DNA of 64,000 nt from Anaerostipes faecalis (lineage in GTDB: Bacteria; Bacillota; Clostridia; Lachnospirales; Lachnospiraceae). The stretch covers positions 124,001 to 188,000 of the forward strand of contig NZ_JABRXE010000004.1 in NCBI RefSeq assembly GCF_018982945.1, given 5' to 3'. Shown in pieces: positions 37,801-45,754 of this stretch. The position numbers and the translations under genes were made by a program. The stretch's first letter is position 1, and each line of letters starts with the position of its first letter. The notes below the pieces were generated by a model. That model made no database searches, had not been told where the DNA came from, and was given only the letters and a program-made list of their open reading frames with translations.

Positions 37801-38337
37801 ATGGCAATGTATAGAAAATTAGGAAGAACTTCTTCCCAGAGAAAAGCACTGATTCGTGCTGAAGTAACAAATCTTTTACATCATGGAAAGATCGTTACAA
37901 CAGAAGCAAAAGCAAAAGAAATCCGCAAAGTAGCTGAAAAGCTCATTGCTTTAGCTGTAAAAGAAAAAGACAACTTTGAAACAGTTACTGTTGACGCAAA
38001 AGTTGCAAAAAAAGATGCTGATGGAAAACGTGTAAAAGAAGTTGTAGATGGTAAGAAAGTAACTGTTTATGAAACAGTTCAGAAAGAAATCAAAAAAGAT
38101 ATGCCATCCCGCTTACATGCAAGAAGACAGATGTTAAAGGTATTATATCCTGTAACTGAAGTTCCTACAGAAGCAGCTGGTAAAAAAGCTAATACTAAAA
38201 AAGTAGACTTAACTCAGAAATTATTTGATGAGTATGCACCAAAATATGCAGATCGCAATGGTGGATATACAAGAATCGTTAAGATCGCTCAGCGTAAAGG
38301 TGATGGAGCATTAGAAGTATTACTTGAATTAGTATAG
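37801..38337 (+). CDS. rplQ: 50S ribosomal protein L17 with an internal insertion
   Basis: A 178-residue protein. Start ([29 protein letters not shown]) and end ([24 protein letters not shown]) match L17, but the family is usually 112-130 residues. The excess is a charged Lys/Val-rich segment at about residues 60-115 with [18 protein letters not shown]. Such insertions occur in some clostridial L17 proteins. Confidence 0.95.
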   Translation: MAMYRKLGRTSSQRKALIRAEVTNLLHHGKIVTTEAKAKEIRKVAEKLIALAVKEKDNFETVTVDAKVAKKDADGKRVKEVVDGKKVTVYETVQKEIKKDMPSRLHARRQMLKVLYPVTEVPTEAAGKKANTKKVDLTQKLFDEYAPKYADRNGGYTRIVKIAQRKGDGALEVLLELV

Positions 38338-38419
38338 TGAATCTATATTAAATACTAAGCAAATCCAAGCCGAAAGGCTGTGGATAAATAAATAATTCCA
38401 AATCGACAACACAACATTA

Positions 38420-38455
38420 AGGGTATTTTAGTAAACACTAAGATACCCTTTTATT
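38420..38455 (+). terminator. Terminator of the ribosomal cluster
   Basis: AAGGGTAT and TTAGT pair with ACTAA and ATACCCTT (one G-U pair), followed by TTATTATT. Confidence 0.8.
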
Positions 38456-38495
38456 ATTACATAGGAAATTTCTTTGAATTTCCTATGTAATAATA
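38452..38495. repeat. Palindromic repeat, copy at rplQ-ecfA
   Basis: A perfect 19-bp stem (38452-38470 with 38477-38495) around TCTTTG. The same palindrome with one loop difference occurs at 59195-59240. Here it is followed by a degenerate GCTACGCG, where the other copy has GCTCCGCG. Confidence 0.8.
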
Positions 38496-38544
38496 AATGC
38501 TACGCGTTGTTCTTCCATGAAAAGACCTTGTTTCATTTATTATG

Positions 38545-38580
38545 AAGAATCTTGCCAAGGAAGATTCTTTTTTGTATAAT
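38545..38580 (+). promoter_or_regulatory. Overlapping terminator hairpin and ECF operon promoter
   Basis: AAGAATCTT/AAGATTCTT (38545-38553 with 38561-38569) runs into a T tract. The same bases carry TTGCCA (38552-38557), a 17-base spacer and TATAAT (38575-38580), the likely promoter for the ECF genes. Confidence 0.65.
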
Positions 38581-38607
38581 AGGAAACAATGAGTTAAGGA
38601 GAAAAAC

Positions 38608-39459
38608 ATGTCAATTTTACAGATTAAAAACCTAGTACACAAATATATAACCGTCGGAGATACAGAAGAGGAAAATCTGGAAATCACAGCCATTGATGAT
38701 ATAGATATTTCAGTGGAAAAGGGAGAATTTATAGCTATTCTTGGAAAGAATGGCTCTGGAAAATCATCTTTGGCAAAACATATCAATGGTCTGCTTATGC
38801 CAACCAGTGGAACTGTATATGTAAAAGGAATGGATACAAAAGACAGAAAAAATCTGCTGAAAATCCGGCAAAGTGCAGGTATCGTATTTCAAAATCCCGA
38901 TAATCAGATTGTTGGGACTATTGTGGAAGAGGATGTAGCATTTGGTCCGGAAAATATGGGAGCGTCTGTAGAAGATATATGGAAGCGTGTAACAAGAGCA
39001 TTGGAAGGCGTTGGAATGACAGCTTATAAGGAAGCCAGTCCCAATCATTTATCTGGTGGACAGAAGCAAAGAGTTGCCATTGCAGGAATTATGGCAATGG
39101 AACCGGAATGCATTATTTTAGATGAGCCTACAGCAATGCTGGATCCGAAGGGAAGAGAACATGTGCTATCCTTAGTAAAGGAATTGAATCAGGAAAAAAA
39201 TATCACCATTATCATGGTAACACATCATATGGAAGAGGTACTTTTTGCAAATCGAATTATTGTAATGGATCATGGGAAAATAGCGATGGATGGTACACCT
39301 AAGGAAGTGTTTCCTCATGTGGAGAAAATGAAAGAACTAGGTCTGGAAGTTCCGTATGCCACGGAGCTTTCCTATGAACTTCGAAAAGAGGGAGTACCAT
39401 TGTCAGATACCATAACGACCAGAGAAGAACTTGTGGAGGAATTATGTCAATTGATTTAG
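38608..39459 (+). CDS. ecfA1: ECF transporter ATPase EcfA1
   Basis: A 283-residue ATPase. Walker A GKNGSGKSS, Q-loop VFQNPDNQIVGT (family-typical), signature LSGGQKQR and Walker B CIILDEPTAMLDP. Pairs with EcfA2 to power vitamin/metal uptake through EcfT and separately encoded S components. It overlaps ecfA2 by 16 bases. Confidence 0.94.
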   Translation: MSILQIKNLVHKYITVGDTEEENLEITAIDDIDISVEKGEFIAILGKNGSGKSSLAKHINGLLMPTSGTVYVKGMDTKDRKNLLKIRQSAGIVFQNPDNQIVGTIVEEDVAFGPENMGASVEDIWKRVTRALEGVGMTAYKEASPNHLSGGQKQRVAIAGIMAMEPECIILDEPTAMLDPKGREHVLSLVKELNQEKNITIIMVTHHMEEVLFANRIIVMDHGKIAMDGTPKEVFPHVEKMKELGLEVPYATELSYELRKEGVPLSDTITTREELVEELCQLI

Positions 39460-40307
39460 AACATGTGGATTATATTTATGAAGATAATTCCCAGAATAAG
39501 AATTATGCATTGAAGGATGTAAACTTAGAGATTCATGAAGGAGAATTTATTGGTATTGTAGGGCATACAGGTTCTGGAAAATCAACTCTTATACAGCACC
39601 TCAATGGATTAGTTCGACCGACAAATGGAAAAATATTTTTTAATGGTCAGGATATTTTTGATAAGGATTTTGATCTGAGAGGACTGAGAGGAAAGGTTGG
39701 AATCTGTTTTCAATATCCAGAACACCAGCTCTTTGAAGTTACAATCTTAGATGATGTTTGCTTTGGGCCAATGAATTTTGGAAAGTCCAGAGAAGAAGCA
39801 GAGGAGATTGCCAGAAAAGCGCTTTTTGATGTGGGTATAAAAGAAGAACTATTTTCAAAATCTCCTTTTCAGTTGTCTGGGGGACAGAAACGACGTGTAG
39901 CTATTGCTGGAATTCTGGCTATGGAATCAGAATATTTTATATTAGATGAACCAACAGCAGGACTTGATCCAATCGGAAGGGATCAGATTCTTAATCTGTT
40001 AAAAAACCTTCATGAAACAAAAGGTATTTCTATTATTTTAGTATCCCATAGTATGGAAGATGTAGCATCATATGTGGATAGAATGATTGTAATGAACCAG
40101 GGATCTGTATTGTTTGATGGGAATAAAAGAGAAGTATTTTCTCATCAGAAGGATCTGGAAAAAATAGGACTGTCAGTACCATTTTTCACTTATCTGGCAA
40201 AAGATTTAAATGACCACGGTTTTCCTGTAAAAAAGGATATTTTAACATTACAAGAAGCAAAAGATGAAATTTTGAAAGTATTAAGAAGGAAATCAGAAGA
40301 TGCTTAA
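39444..40307 (+). CDS. ecfA2: ECF transporter ATPase EcfA2
   Basis: A 287-residue ATPase. GHTGSGKST, CFQYPEHQLFE, LSGGQKRR and YFILDEPTAGLDP are present. Second ATPase of the group II ECF energy module; overlaps ecfT by 8 bases. Confidence 0.94.
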   Translation: MSIDLEHVDYIYEDNSQNKNYALKDVNLEIHEGEFIGIVGHTGSGKSTLIQHLNGLVRPTNGKIFFNGQDIFDKDFDLRGLRGKVGICFQYPEHQLFEVTILDDVCFGPMNFGKSREEAEEIARKALFDVGIKEELFSKSPFQLSGGQKRRVAIAGILAMESEYFILDEPTAGLDPIGRDQILNLLKNLHETKGISIILVSHSMEDVASYVDRMIVMNQGSVLFDGNKREVFSHQKDLEKIGLSVPFFTYLAKDLNDHGFPVKKDILTLQEAKDEILKVLRRKSEDA

Positions 40308-41109
40308 AGATATTACCATTGGACAATATTATAGATCAGATTCAGTTTTACACAGGCTGGACCCGAGAGTAAAATTATTTGGGACACTGATATATGTAAT
40401 TACGCTTTTTTTGCATAAATCACCAGTGAATTATGTAATGTCACTGGGCTTTTTGTTGATAATGATAGGATTATCAACAGTACCGGTGTCTTTTATTATA
40501 AGAGGATTGAAATCTGTAGCGGTTATTTTAGTTTTTTCTGTGGGAATCAACATGCTTTTCATTCCGGGAAAGCCGATTTTTCAAGTGGGGTTTATCAGTA
40601 TTAGCAAAGAAGGCCTTAGAATGGCAGTTTATCTGGGAAGTCGTCTGATTATGCTGATAATGGGAACTTCATTGCTTACCTTTACTACAACGCCAAATGA
40701 ATTGACAGATGGGCTGGATAAATCCCTGGGATTTCTTAATGCATTAAAGATTCCTGTCCATGAAATTGCAATGATGATGTCCATTGCTTTAAGATTTATT
40801 CCGATTCTTACAGAAGAACTGGATAAAATCATGAAGGCACAGACAGCCAGAGGAATTGATTTTGAATCTGGAGGACTTTTAAAGCGAGTAAAAAGTATGG
40901 TGCCGATTGTTGTACCTTTAATTGTAGCCGCTGTTCGCAGAGCCAATGATCTGGCACTGGCTATGGAATCCCGGTGTTATCACGGTGGACAGGGAAGAAC
41001 AAAAATGAAACCATTGAGATATGAAACCAGAGATAAAATTGGTTATCTGATTTTGTTGGTATTTTTGGCTGTAATGATTTATTTATCATTTTGCAGTCCA
41101 TGGAGATAG
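40300..41109 (+). CDS. ecfT: ECF transporter transmembrane subunit EcfT
   Basis: A 269-residue membrane protein with several hydrophobic segments. The two cytoplasmic coupling motifs are seen as AQTARGIDF and AMESRCYHG (ARG and SRC type). It links EcfA1/A2 to S components. Position after rplQ and before truA is conserved in Firmicutes. Confidence 0.93.
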   Translation: MLKDITIGQYYRSDSVLHRLDPRVKLFGTLIYVITLFLHKSPVNYVMSLGFLLIMIGLSTVPVSFIIRGLKSVAVILVFSVGINMLFIPGKPIFQVGFISISKEGLRMAVYLGSRLIMLIMGTSLLTFTTTPNELTDGLDKSLGFLNALKIPVHEIAMMMSIALRFIPILTEELDKIMKAQTARGIDFESGGLLKRVKSMVPIVVPLIVAAVRRANDLALAMESRCYHGGQGRTKMKPLRYETRDKIGYLILLVFLAVMIYLSFCSPWR

Positions 41110-41112
41110 ATC

Positions 41113-41865
41113 ATGAAACGTATAAAATTAGAAGTCGCCTATGATGGGACAAATTATTATGGCTGGCAGATTCAGCCAAATGACATTACCATCGAAGCTG
41201 TGTTAAATCAGACTTTATCAGAACTTCTTGGGGAAGAAATTAAAGTAATAGGTGCAAGCAGAACCGATTCTGGTGTTCATGCTCTTGGAAATGTGGCAGT
41301 ATTTGACACAGAAAGCAAAATACCAGGAGAACGTATGGCAAAGGCATTAAATGCAAGACTTCCTGAAGATATTATCATCCAATCTTCAAAAGAAGTGCCA
41401 TTGGATTTTCATCCGCGTCATCAGGATACTAGAAAAACCTATGAATACACCTTTTACCATGCACACTATGACAATCCGGTTACAAGACGCCATCATCATT
41501 TTGTGTATGTACCTCTTGATGTGGAGAAGATGAATGAAGCGGCAGGTTATTTTAAAGGAGAGCACTGTTTTATTAGCATGTGCAGCAGCAAAGCACAAGT
41601 TACATCTTATGTAAGAGAAATATATGACTGTAAAGTAACTCAACAGGGTAAATACATTACTATGAGGGTTACAGGAAGCGGATTTTTATATAATATGGTG
41701 CGATTAATGGCAGGAACCATACTGGAAGTAGGTCGTGGCAGAAAGGACCCGGAATGGATCAGGGAAATACTTTCCAGCGAAGAAAGAGTAGCTGTAGGGC
41801 CAAAACTTCCAGCAAAAGGACTGACGCTAATAGGAATAGAATATATGGAAGAGAAGGATAATTAA
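41113..41865 (+). CDS. truA: tRNA pseudouridine(38-40) synthase
   Basis: A 250-residue enzyme. The catalytic aspartate lies in GASRTDSGVHALGNVA; FHPRHQDTRKTYEY and GSGFLYNMVRLMAGT are also typical of TruA. It modifies the anticodon stem of many tRNAs. Starts 4 bases after ecfT. Confidence 0.95.
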   Translation: MKRIKLEVAYDGTNYYGWQIQPNDITIEAVLNQTLSELLGEEIKVIGASRTDSGVHALGNVAVFDTESKIPGERMAKALNARLPEDIIIQSSKEVPLDFHPRHQDTRKTYEYTFYHAHYDNPVTRRHHHFVYVPLDVEKMNEAAGYFKGEHCFISMCSSKAQVTSYVREIYDCKVTQQGKYITMRVTGSGFLYNMVRLMAGTILEVGRGRKDPEWIREILSSEERVAVGPKLPAKGLTLIGIEYMEEKDN

Positions 41866-41871
41866 ATAATA

Positions 41872-42801
41872 ATGGAAAATAGTATTATTATATTCCAAAA
41901 ACTTATTGTACTTTTTGGTTTTATACTTATAGGATATATTGCATACAAGAAAAAATGGGTAACAGATGAAGGATCCAGTCAGATTTCAGGATTGATTGTA
42001 AATGTATTCAATCCACCATTAATTATCATGACAGTTATCGGGACCAAGAGCCGGCCTGCAGCGGAGCTTGTAATGGTAGATTCAGTGCTTGCAATTTTAA
42101 TGTTTGTTCTTTTGATTGCAATTAGTCCTTTGATTGTGCGAATGCTGAAGATTGAGGAGAAGAATCGAACTATTTATTCCATTATGCTGATTTTTTCCAA
42201 TCTTGGATTTATGGGTATACCATTGATACAGGCAGTATATGGACAGGAAGCGACTTTTTATGTGGCAATGTATATGATGGTATATAATATCTTGTTTTAT
42301 TCTTATGGAGTATATGTATTTGAAAAAGCCAAAAATAAAAGTGAAGAGTTTCATTTTCAATTAAAAAAAATGTTTAATCCAGGAATGATATCCTGTCTGA
42401 TTGCATTATTTTTATTTCTTGTACCGATACCAGTTCATGGAATAATCGTAAACTGCATTACATATCTGGGAAATGCAGCAGTACCATTATCTATGATCGT
42501 GACAGGAATTTCTCTGGCAAGGAGTAATTTGAAAGAAGTATTTATGGACAAGAAATTATATGAATTCACCTTTTGGAAAATGCTAGTTATACCTGCCGTA
42601 GTTGCACTGATCCATAAAAATTTTCATCTGGATCCGGTTGTTACAGGCGTTATGGTACTGATGCTTGGGATGCCCAATGGTAGTATGCCGGTTATTATGG
42701 CGGAAGACTATGGATTGGACAGTTCTATCTGCAGCAGAGGGGTTGCATTGACCACGATTTTATCATTGATTACATTACCACTTGTGACCTATCTGATATA
42801 A
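41872..42801 (+). CDS. AEC-family transporter (auxin efflux carrier/malate permease type)
   Basis: A 309-residue protein with about ten hydrophobic segments. NVFNPPLIIM, SNLGFMGIPLIQAVYG and LMLGMPNGSMPVIMAEDYG are AEC/MTR family motifs. These carriers move organic acids such as malate or malonate; substrate unknown. Six bases after truA with only a weak binding site, so likely translationally linked. Confidence 0.85.
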   Translation: MENSIIIFQKLIVLFGFILIGYIAYKKKWVTDEGSSQISGLIVNVFNPPLIIMTVIGTKSRPAAELVMVDSVLAILMFVLLIAISPLIVRMLKIEEKNRTIYSIMLIFSNLGFMGIPLIQAVYGQEATFYVAMYMMVYNILFYSYGVYVFEKAKNKSEEFHFQLKKMFNPGMISCLIALFLFLVPIPVHGIIVNCITYLGNAAVPLSMIVTGISLARSNLKEVFMDKKLYEFTFWKMLVIPAVVALIHKNFHLDPVVTGVMVLMLGMPNGSMPVIMAEDYGLDSSICSRGVALTTILSLITLPLVTYLI

Positions 42802-42856
42802 TCGGTAAAATGCGTGCAGATAGCAAAAAACAGAGAAAATTTGGTCGATTTGACTA

Positions 42857-42885
42857 TTGACACACCCGAGGGTGTGTTATATAAT
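42857..42885 (+). promoter_or_regulatory. rplM-rpsI promoter with a palindrome in the spacer
   Basis: TTGACA (42857-42862), a 17-base spacer and TATAAT (42880-42885). The spacer holds ACACACCC-GA-GGGTGTGT (42860-42877), a perfect 8-bp inverted repeat positioned as an operator. Confidence 0.7.
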
Positions 42886-42899
42886 ATAAAACTGTGACA

Positions 42900-42950
42900 C
42901 GTGAGAGAATACTACCCCAAAGCCCCGGTGGGAGTATTTTAATATAGACA
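42900..42950 (+). promoter_or_regulatory. rplM leader hairpin (L13-leader candidate)
   Basis: AATACT/AGTATT with C- and G-rich inner arms (about 42908-42941), followed by TTTAA. Firmicutes carry a known L13 leader that autoregulates rplM-rpsI; position fits, but I cannot test the match. Confidence 0.5.
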
Positions 42951-42981
42951 CAATGATTGAAATATTTTAAGGAGGAACACC

Positions 42982-43416
42982 ATGAAAAGTTTTATGGCCA
43001 GCCCATCAACAATTGAAAGAGAATGGTATGTAGTTGATGCTACAGGACATACATTAGGACGTTTATCATCAGAAATCGCTAAAATCTTAAGAGGAAAAAA
43101 TAAACCAACATATACACCACATATTGACACAGGTGATAATGTAATCGTAGTAAATGCTGATAAGATCAAAGTAACTGGTAAAAAATTAGACCAGAAAATT
43201 TACTACCATCATTCAGACTATGTAGGTGGAATGAAAGAACAGACATTAAAAGAAAAATTAGCTAAGAAACCTGAAGACGTAATCTATCTTGCAGTAAAAG
43301 GAATGCTTCCAAAAGGTCCTTTAGGAAGACAGATGATTAAGAAACTTCACGTATATGCAGGCCCAGAGCACAAAAATCAGGCTCAGCAGCCAAAAGCATT
43401 AGAGATTAAGTATTAA
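42982..43416 (+). CDS. rplM: 50S ribosomal protein L13
   Basis: A 144-residue protein; [40 protein letters not shown] and [13 protein letters not shown] are diagnostic. Forms a two-gene operon with rpsI. Confidence 0.97.
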   Translation: MKSFMASPSTIEREWYVVDATGHTLGRLSSEIAKILRGKNKPTYTPHIDTGDNVIVVNADKIKVTGKKLDQKIYYHHSDYVGGMKEQTLKEKLAKKPEDVIYLAVKGMLPKGPLGRQMIKKLHVYAGPEHKNQAQQPKALEIKY

Positions 43417-43435
43417 TTAGAAGGAGGACGAAAAA

Positions 43436-43828
43436 GTGGCTACAGCAAAATATTACGGAACTGGTAGAAGAAAAAGCAGTGTTGCTAGAGTATATTTAGT
43501 ACCTGGAACAGGAAAAATCACAATCAATAAAAGAGATATTGATGAATATTTAGGATTAGAAACATTAAAAGTAGTTGTACGTCAGCCATTAGTTGCTACA
43601 GACACACTTGATAAATATGATGTATTAGTAAACGTTCATGGTGGTGGATTCACAGGACAGGCTGGAGCAATCCGTCATGGTATTTCCAGAGCTTTATTAC
43701 AGGTAGACGGAGAATACCGTTCAACTTTGAAAAAAGCAGGATTCTTAACAAGAGATCCAAGAATGAAAGAAAGAAAGAAACCAGGTCTCAGAAAAGCACG
43801 TCGTGCACCACAGTTCAGCAAGAGATAA
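43436..43828 (+). CDS. rpsI: 30S ribosomal protein S9
   Basis: A 130-residue protein; [19 protein letters not shown] and the C-terminal [18 protein letters not shown] reaching toward the P site. GTG start after GGAGGAC. Confidence 0.97.
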   Translation: MATAKYYGTGRRKSSVARVYLVPGTGKITINKRDIDEYLGLETLKVVVRQPLVATDTLDKYDVLVNVHGGGFTGQAGAIRHGISRALLQVDGEYRSTLKKAGFLTRDPRMKERKKPGLRKARRAPQFSKR

Positions 43829-43894
43829 TATTTTTACAGAGAAAATATATGAAAACCCCGGAGATGTTATATTCAATGGCATTAAGTTAAGAAA

Positions 43895-43932
43895 TCTCAC
43901 ATCACACTAAAATGTGGTGTGGGATTTTTTTG
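43895..43932 (+). terminator. Inward-facing terminator at the IS left end
   Basis: An 11-bp stem with two G-U pairs (TCTCACATCAC against GTGGTGTGGGA) and seven Ts. It stops transcription entering from rpsI and partly replaces the broken host terminator. Confidence 0.75.
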
Positions 43933-43964
43933 TAAAAAGTATTGACAAAGGGCTAAAAAAATGC

Positions 43965-44039
43965 GGCCGCTTTAGCTACTGATAATTTTTAGAGGTAGCT
44001 AAAGCGGCCCTTGTAATTAGATAAATATCTTTTACAAGG
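43965..44039 (+). promoter_or_regulatory. Transposase leader hairpins, second one sequestering the RBS
   Basis: A perfect 15-bp stem (43965-43979 with 43995-44009), then CCTTGTAA (44009-44016) pairing with TTACAAGG (44032-44039), which covers part of the AAGGAGG site of the transposase. This would limit translation from read-through mRNA, as in several IS families. Confidence 0.6.
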
Positions 44040-44049
44040 AGGAAATCGC

Positions 44050-45562
44050 ATGAATTATAAACCACAAGATGCTAAAAACATTCTACTCAGTATTATTAAT
44101 CGACAGAAAGAAAATTTGACTGGACTCGTAGTCAACCCCCCAAAAAGATTTTTCTCGAAATCGAAAGATTCCATATGAGAAGATGATGCTTTCACTTTTG
44201 ACAATGGAGGGTGCTTCATTAACAAGTGAACTTTTACGCCAGTTTGGTTGCGATATGAGTATTGCTACTTCATCAGCATTTGTTCAACAAAGAAAGAAAA
44301 TACTTCCCGAAGCATTTGAAAAGCTCTTTTTTGATTTTTCCAAAGAGACAGAACACACGGTTAATTTTAAAGGTCATCGATTACTTGCTGTAGATGGGAC
44401 TGATATTCAAATCGCAACAAATCTAAGTGATACGGATTCTCTTATTCAAACAAGAGAAGGCGTCAAACCGTATAATCTGCTTCATTTAAATGCAATATAC
44501 GATGTAATGGCGCATACCTATAAAGACGCTGTTGTATTCAAGAAAAGGATAGAAAATGAAAACAAAGCTCTTGTAAAAATGGTGAATCGTTCTTCATTGT
44601 CTGGAAATATCATTATTATTGCAGACCGAGGGTATGAAGCCTATAACAACATGGCACATATTCAAGAAAAAGGATGTAAATATCTAATAAGAATAAAAGA
44701 TTTTCAGAATTATTCATCTGGGATTTTACATGGTTTGGAACTTCCTGACGAAGACGAATTTGATGAATATATCAGATGAGGGATGACTCCCGCCTCTGTA
44801 GGCGGTGAGCAACAATTATGTATCAGTGGCGGGTTTCAATCCCCCATCTGATATACGCTCCGCGAGGATGCGCAGGAATTCGGATTGGAAGTATGTCTGC
44901 TATGCAGACCCGAATTCCGCGCCAAGACTCGCGAGCGAGTCTTGAAAGATTTGAAACTTACCAGAAAACAGACGAATGAAGTAAAGGAATTACTCAAAGA
45001 TAAAAATCACTATCGACGAATAGCCCATGGAAAGCCATTTGATTACTTGCCTGAAACAAGCAAGAAAGCTGATGAAACGGTGTTTTATGAATTGCCATTC
45101 CGAGTGGTTCGATTTCCGATTACGGATGATACCTATGAGGTTGTTGTGACAAATCTAGATAAAGAGGAGTTTCCGCCAGAAACTTTAAAGCAGCTTTATG
45201 GTATGCGCTTGGGAATAGAAACATCTTTTAGGGATTTGAAATATACAATAGGATTATTACATTTTCACTCAAAAAAAGAGGAATACATACTCCAAGAAAT
45301 CTTTGCTCGACTTACGATGTACAACTTTTCTGAACTGATTACCTCGCACGTAATCTTAGAAAAGAGAAATAGAAAACATACTTACAAAGTGAATTTTTCT
45401 GTTGCCACACATATTTGTCGAGAATTTCTATTAGGAAAATGTATTCCGTCTAATATTGAAGCAATAATTGCAAGATATATAACGCCTATTCGCCCTGGGC
45501 GTTCAAGACCACGAGATATACGGATCAAACAAGCAATCAGCTTCATGTATAGAGTAGCATAA
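44050..45562 (+). pseudogene. IS4-family transposase, broken by a frameshift and a hairpin insertion
   Basis: Three pieces. The N-terminal frame starts at ATG 44050 and runs to a stop at 44176. At CCCCCC-AAAAA (about 44136-44146) the frame is off by one: removing one C joins it to the next frame, which continues IPYEKMMLSLLTMEG and AVDGTDIQIA, ADRGYEAYN (first two DDE aspartates) until a TGA at 44777. After a 171-177 base palindromic insertion, the rest resumes with LTRKQTNEVKEL and the YGMRLGIETSFRDLK signature carrying the glutamate. Confidence 0.88.
44768..44944. repeat. Composite hairpin element inserted in the transposase
   Basis: Outer arms TATATCAGATG/CATCTGATATA (44768-44778 with 44845-44855) enclose CCGCCT/AGGCGG. 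Next, GCGC and GGAATTCGG (44870-44883) pair with CCGAATTCC and GCGC (44910-44922), capped by GTCTGC-TAT-GCAGAC. Last is CAAGACTCGC-GA-GCGAGTCTTG (44923-44944). The stretch 44856-44874 matches 59242-59260 at 17 of 19 bases. Confidence 0.75.
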
Positions 45563-45586
45563 TCTCTTATAAAAATATACCTTTTC

Positions 45587-45612
45587 AGCAAGGAAATCAT
45601 CCTTGCTTATTT
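45587..45612 (+). terminator. Terminator after the transposase
   Basis: AGCAAGG/CCTTGCT (45587-45593 with 45601-45607), then TATTT. Confidence 0.6.
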
Positions 45613-45645
45613 GGCGTGTCAAAAATCATCTATCTCTCATTTGCA

Positions 45646-45694
45646 CAGTAAAAGAAAAGAGAAGTTTGCAGTTCTTACACTACAAACTTCTCTT
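45646..45694 (-). terminator. Inward-facing terminator at the IS right end
   Basis: A perfect 12-bp stem (45657-45668 with 45683-45694). On the minus strand it is followed by TTCTTTTAC, so it stops transcription entering from the patatin side. Confidence 0.65.
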
Positions 45695-45754
45695 AAACCC
45701 ACACTAACTTAATGCCATTGATGTTATATTTCTGGGGTTTTTTCTATGGCAAAT

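Larger units (their letters stand above)
43874..45720 (+). mobile_element. IS4-family insertion sequence, 1847 bp, inactivated
   Basis: Perfect 16-bp terminal inverted repeats CAATGGCATTAAGTTA (43874-43889 and, inverted, 45705-45720). Both ends are flanked by the 10-bp direct repeat ATGTTATATT (43864-43873 and 45721-45730), the target duplication. Inside is an IS4-type DDE transposase interrupted twice. The left end carries a plus-strand terminator (43895-43930) and the right end a minus-strand terminator, both blocking read-in. Confidence 0.9.
43850..45742. terminator. rplM-rpsI terminator split by the IS element
   Basis: AAAACCCC (43852-43859) and GGGGTTTTTT (45734-45741 region) are the two arms of a hairpin with a T run. 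Removing the element and one copy of the target repeat restores a loop of about 17 bases. In the present sequence the arms are 1.87 kb apart, so this terminator cannot fold normally. Confidence 0.75.

Noticed and set aside
44130-44150. Programmed +1 frameshift in the transposase at C6A5
   Set aside because: The site could slip, but the gene is also broken by an insertion, so a simple homopolymer mutation in a dead copy is the more economical reading.
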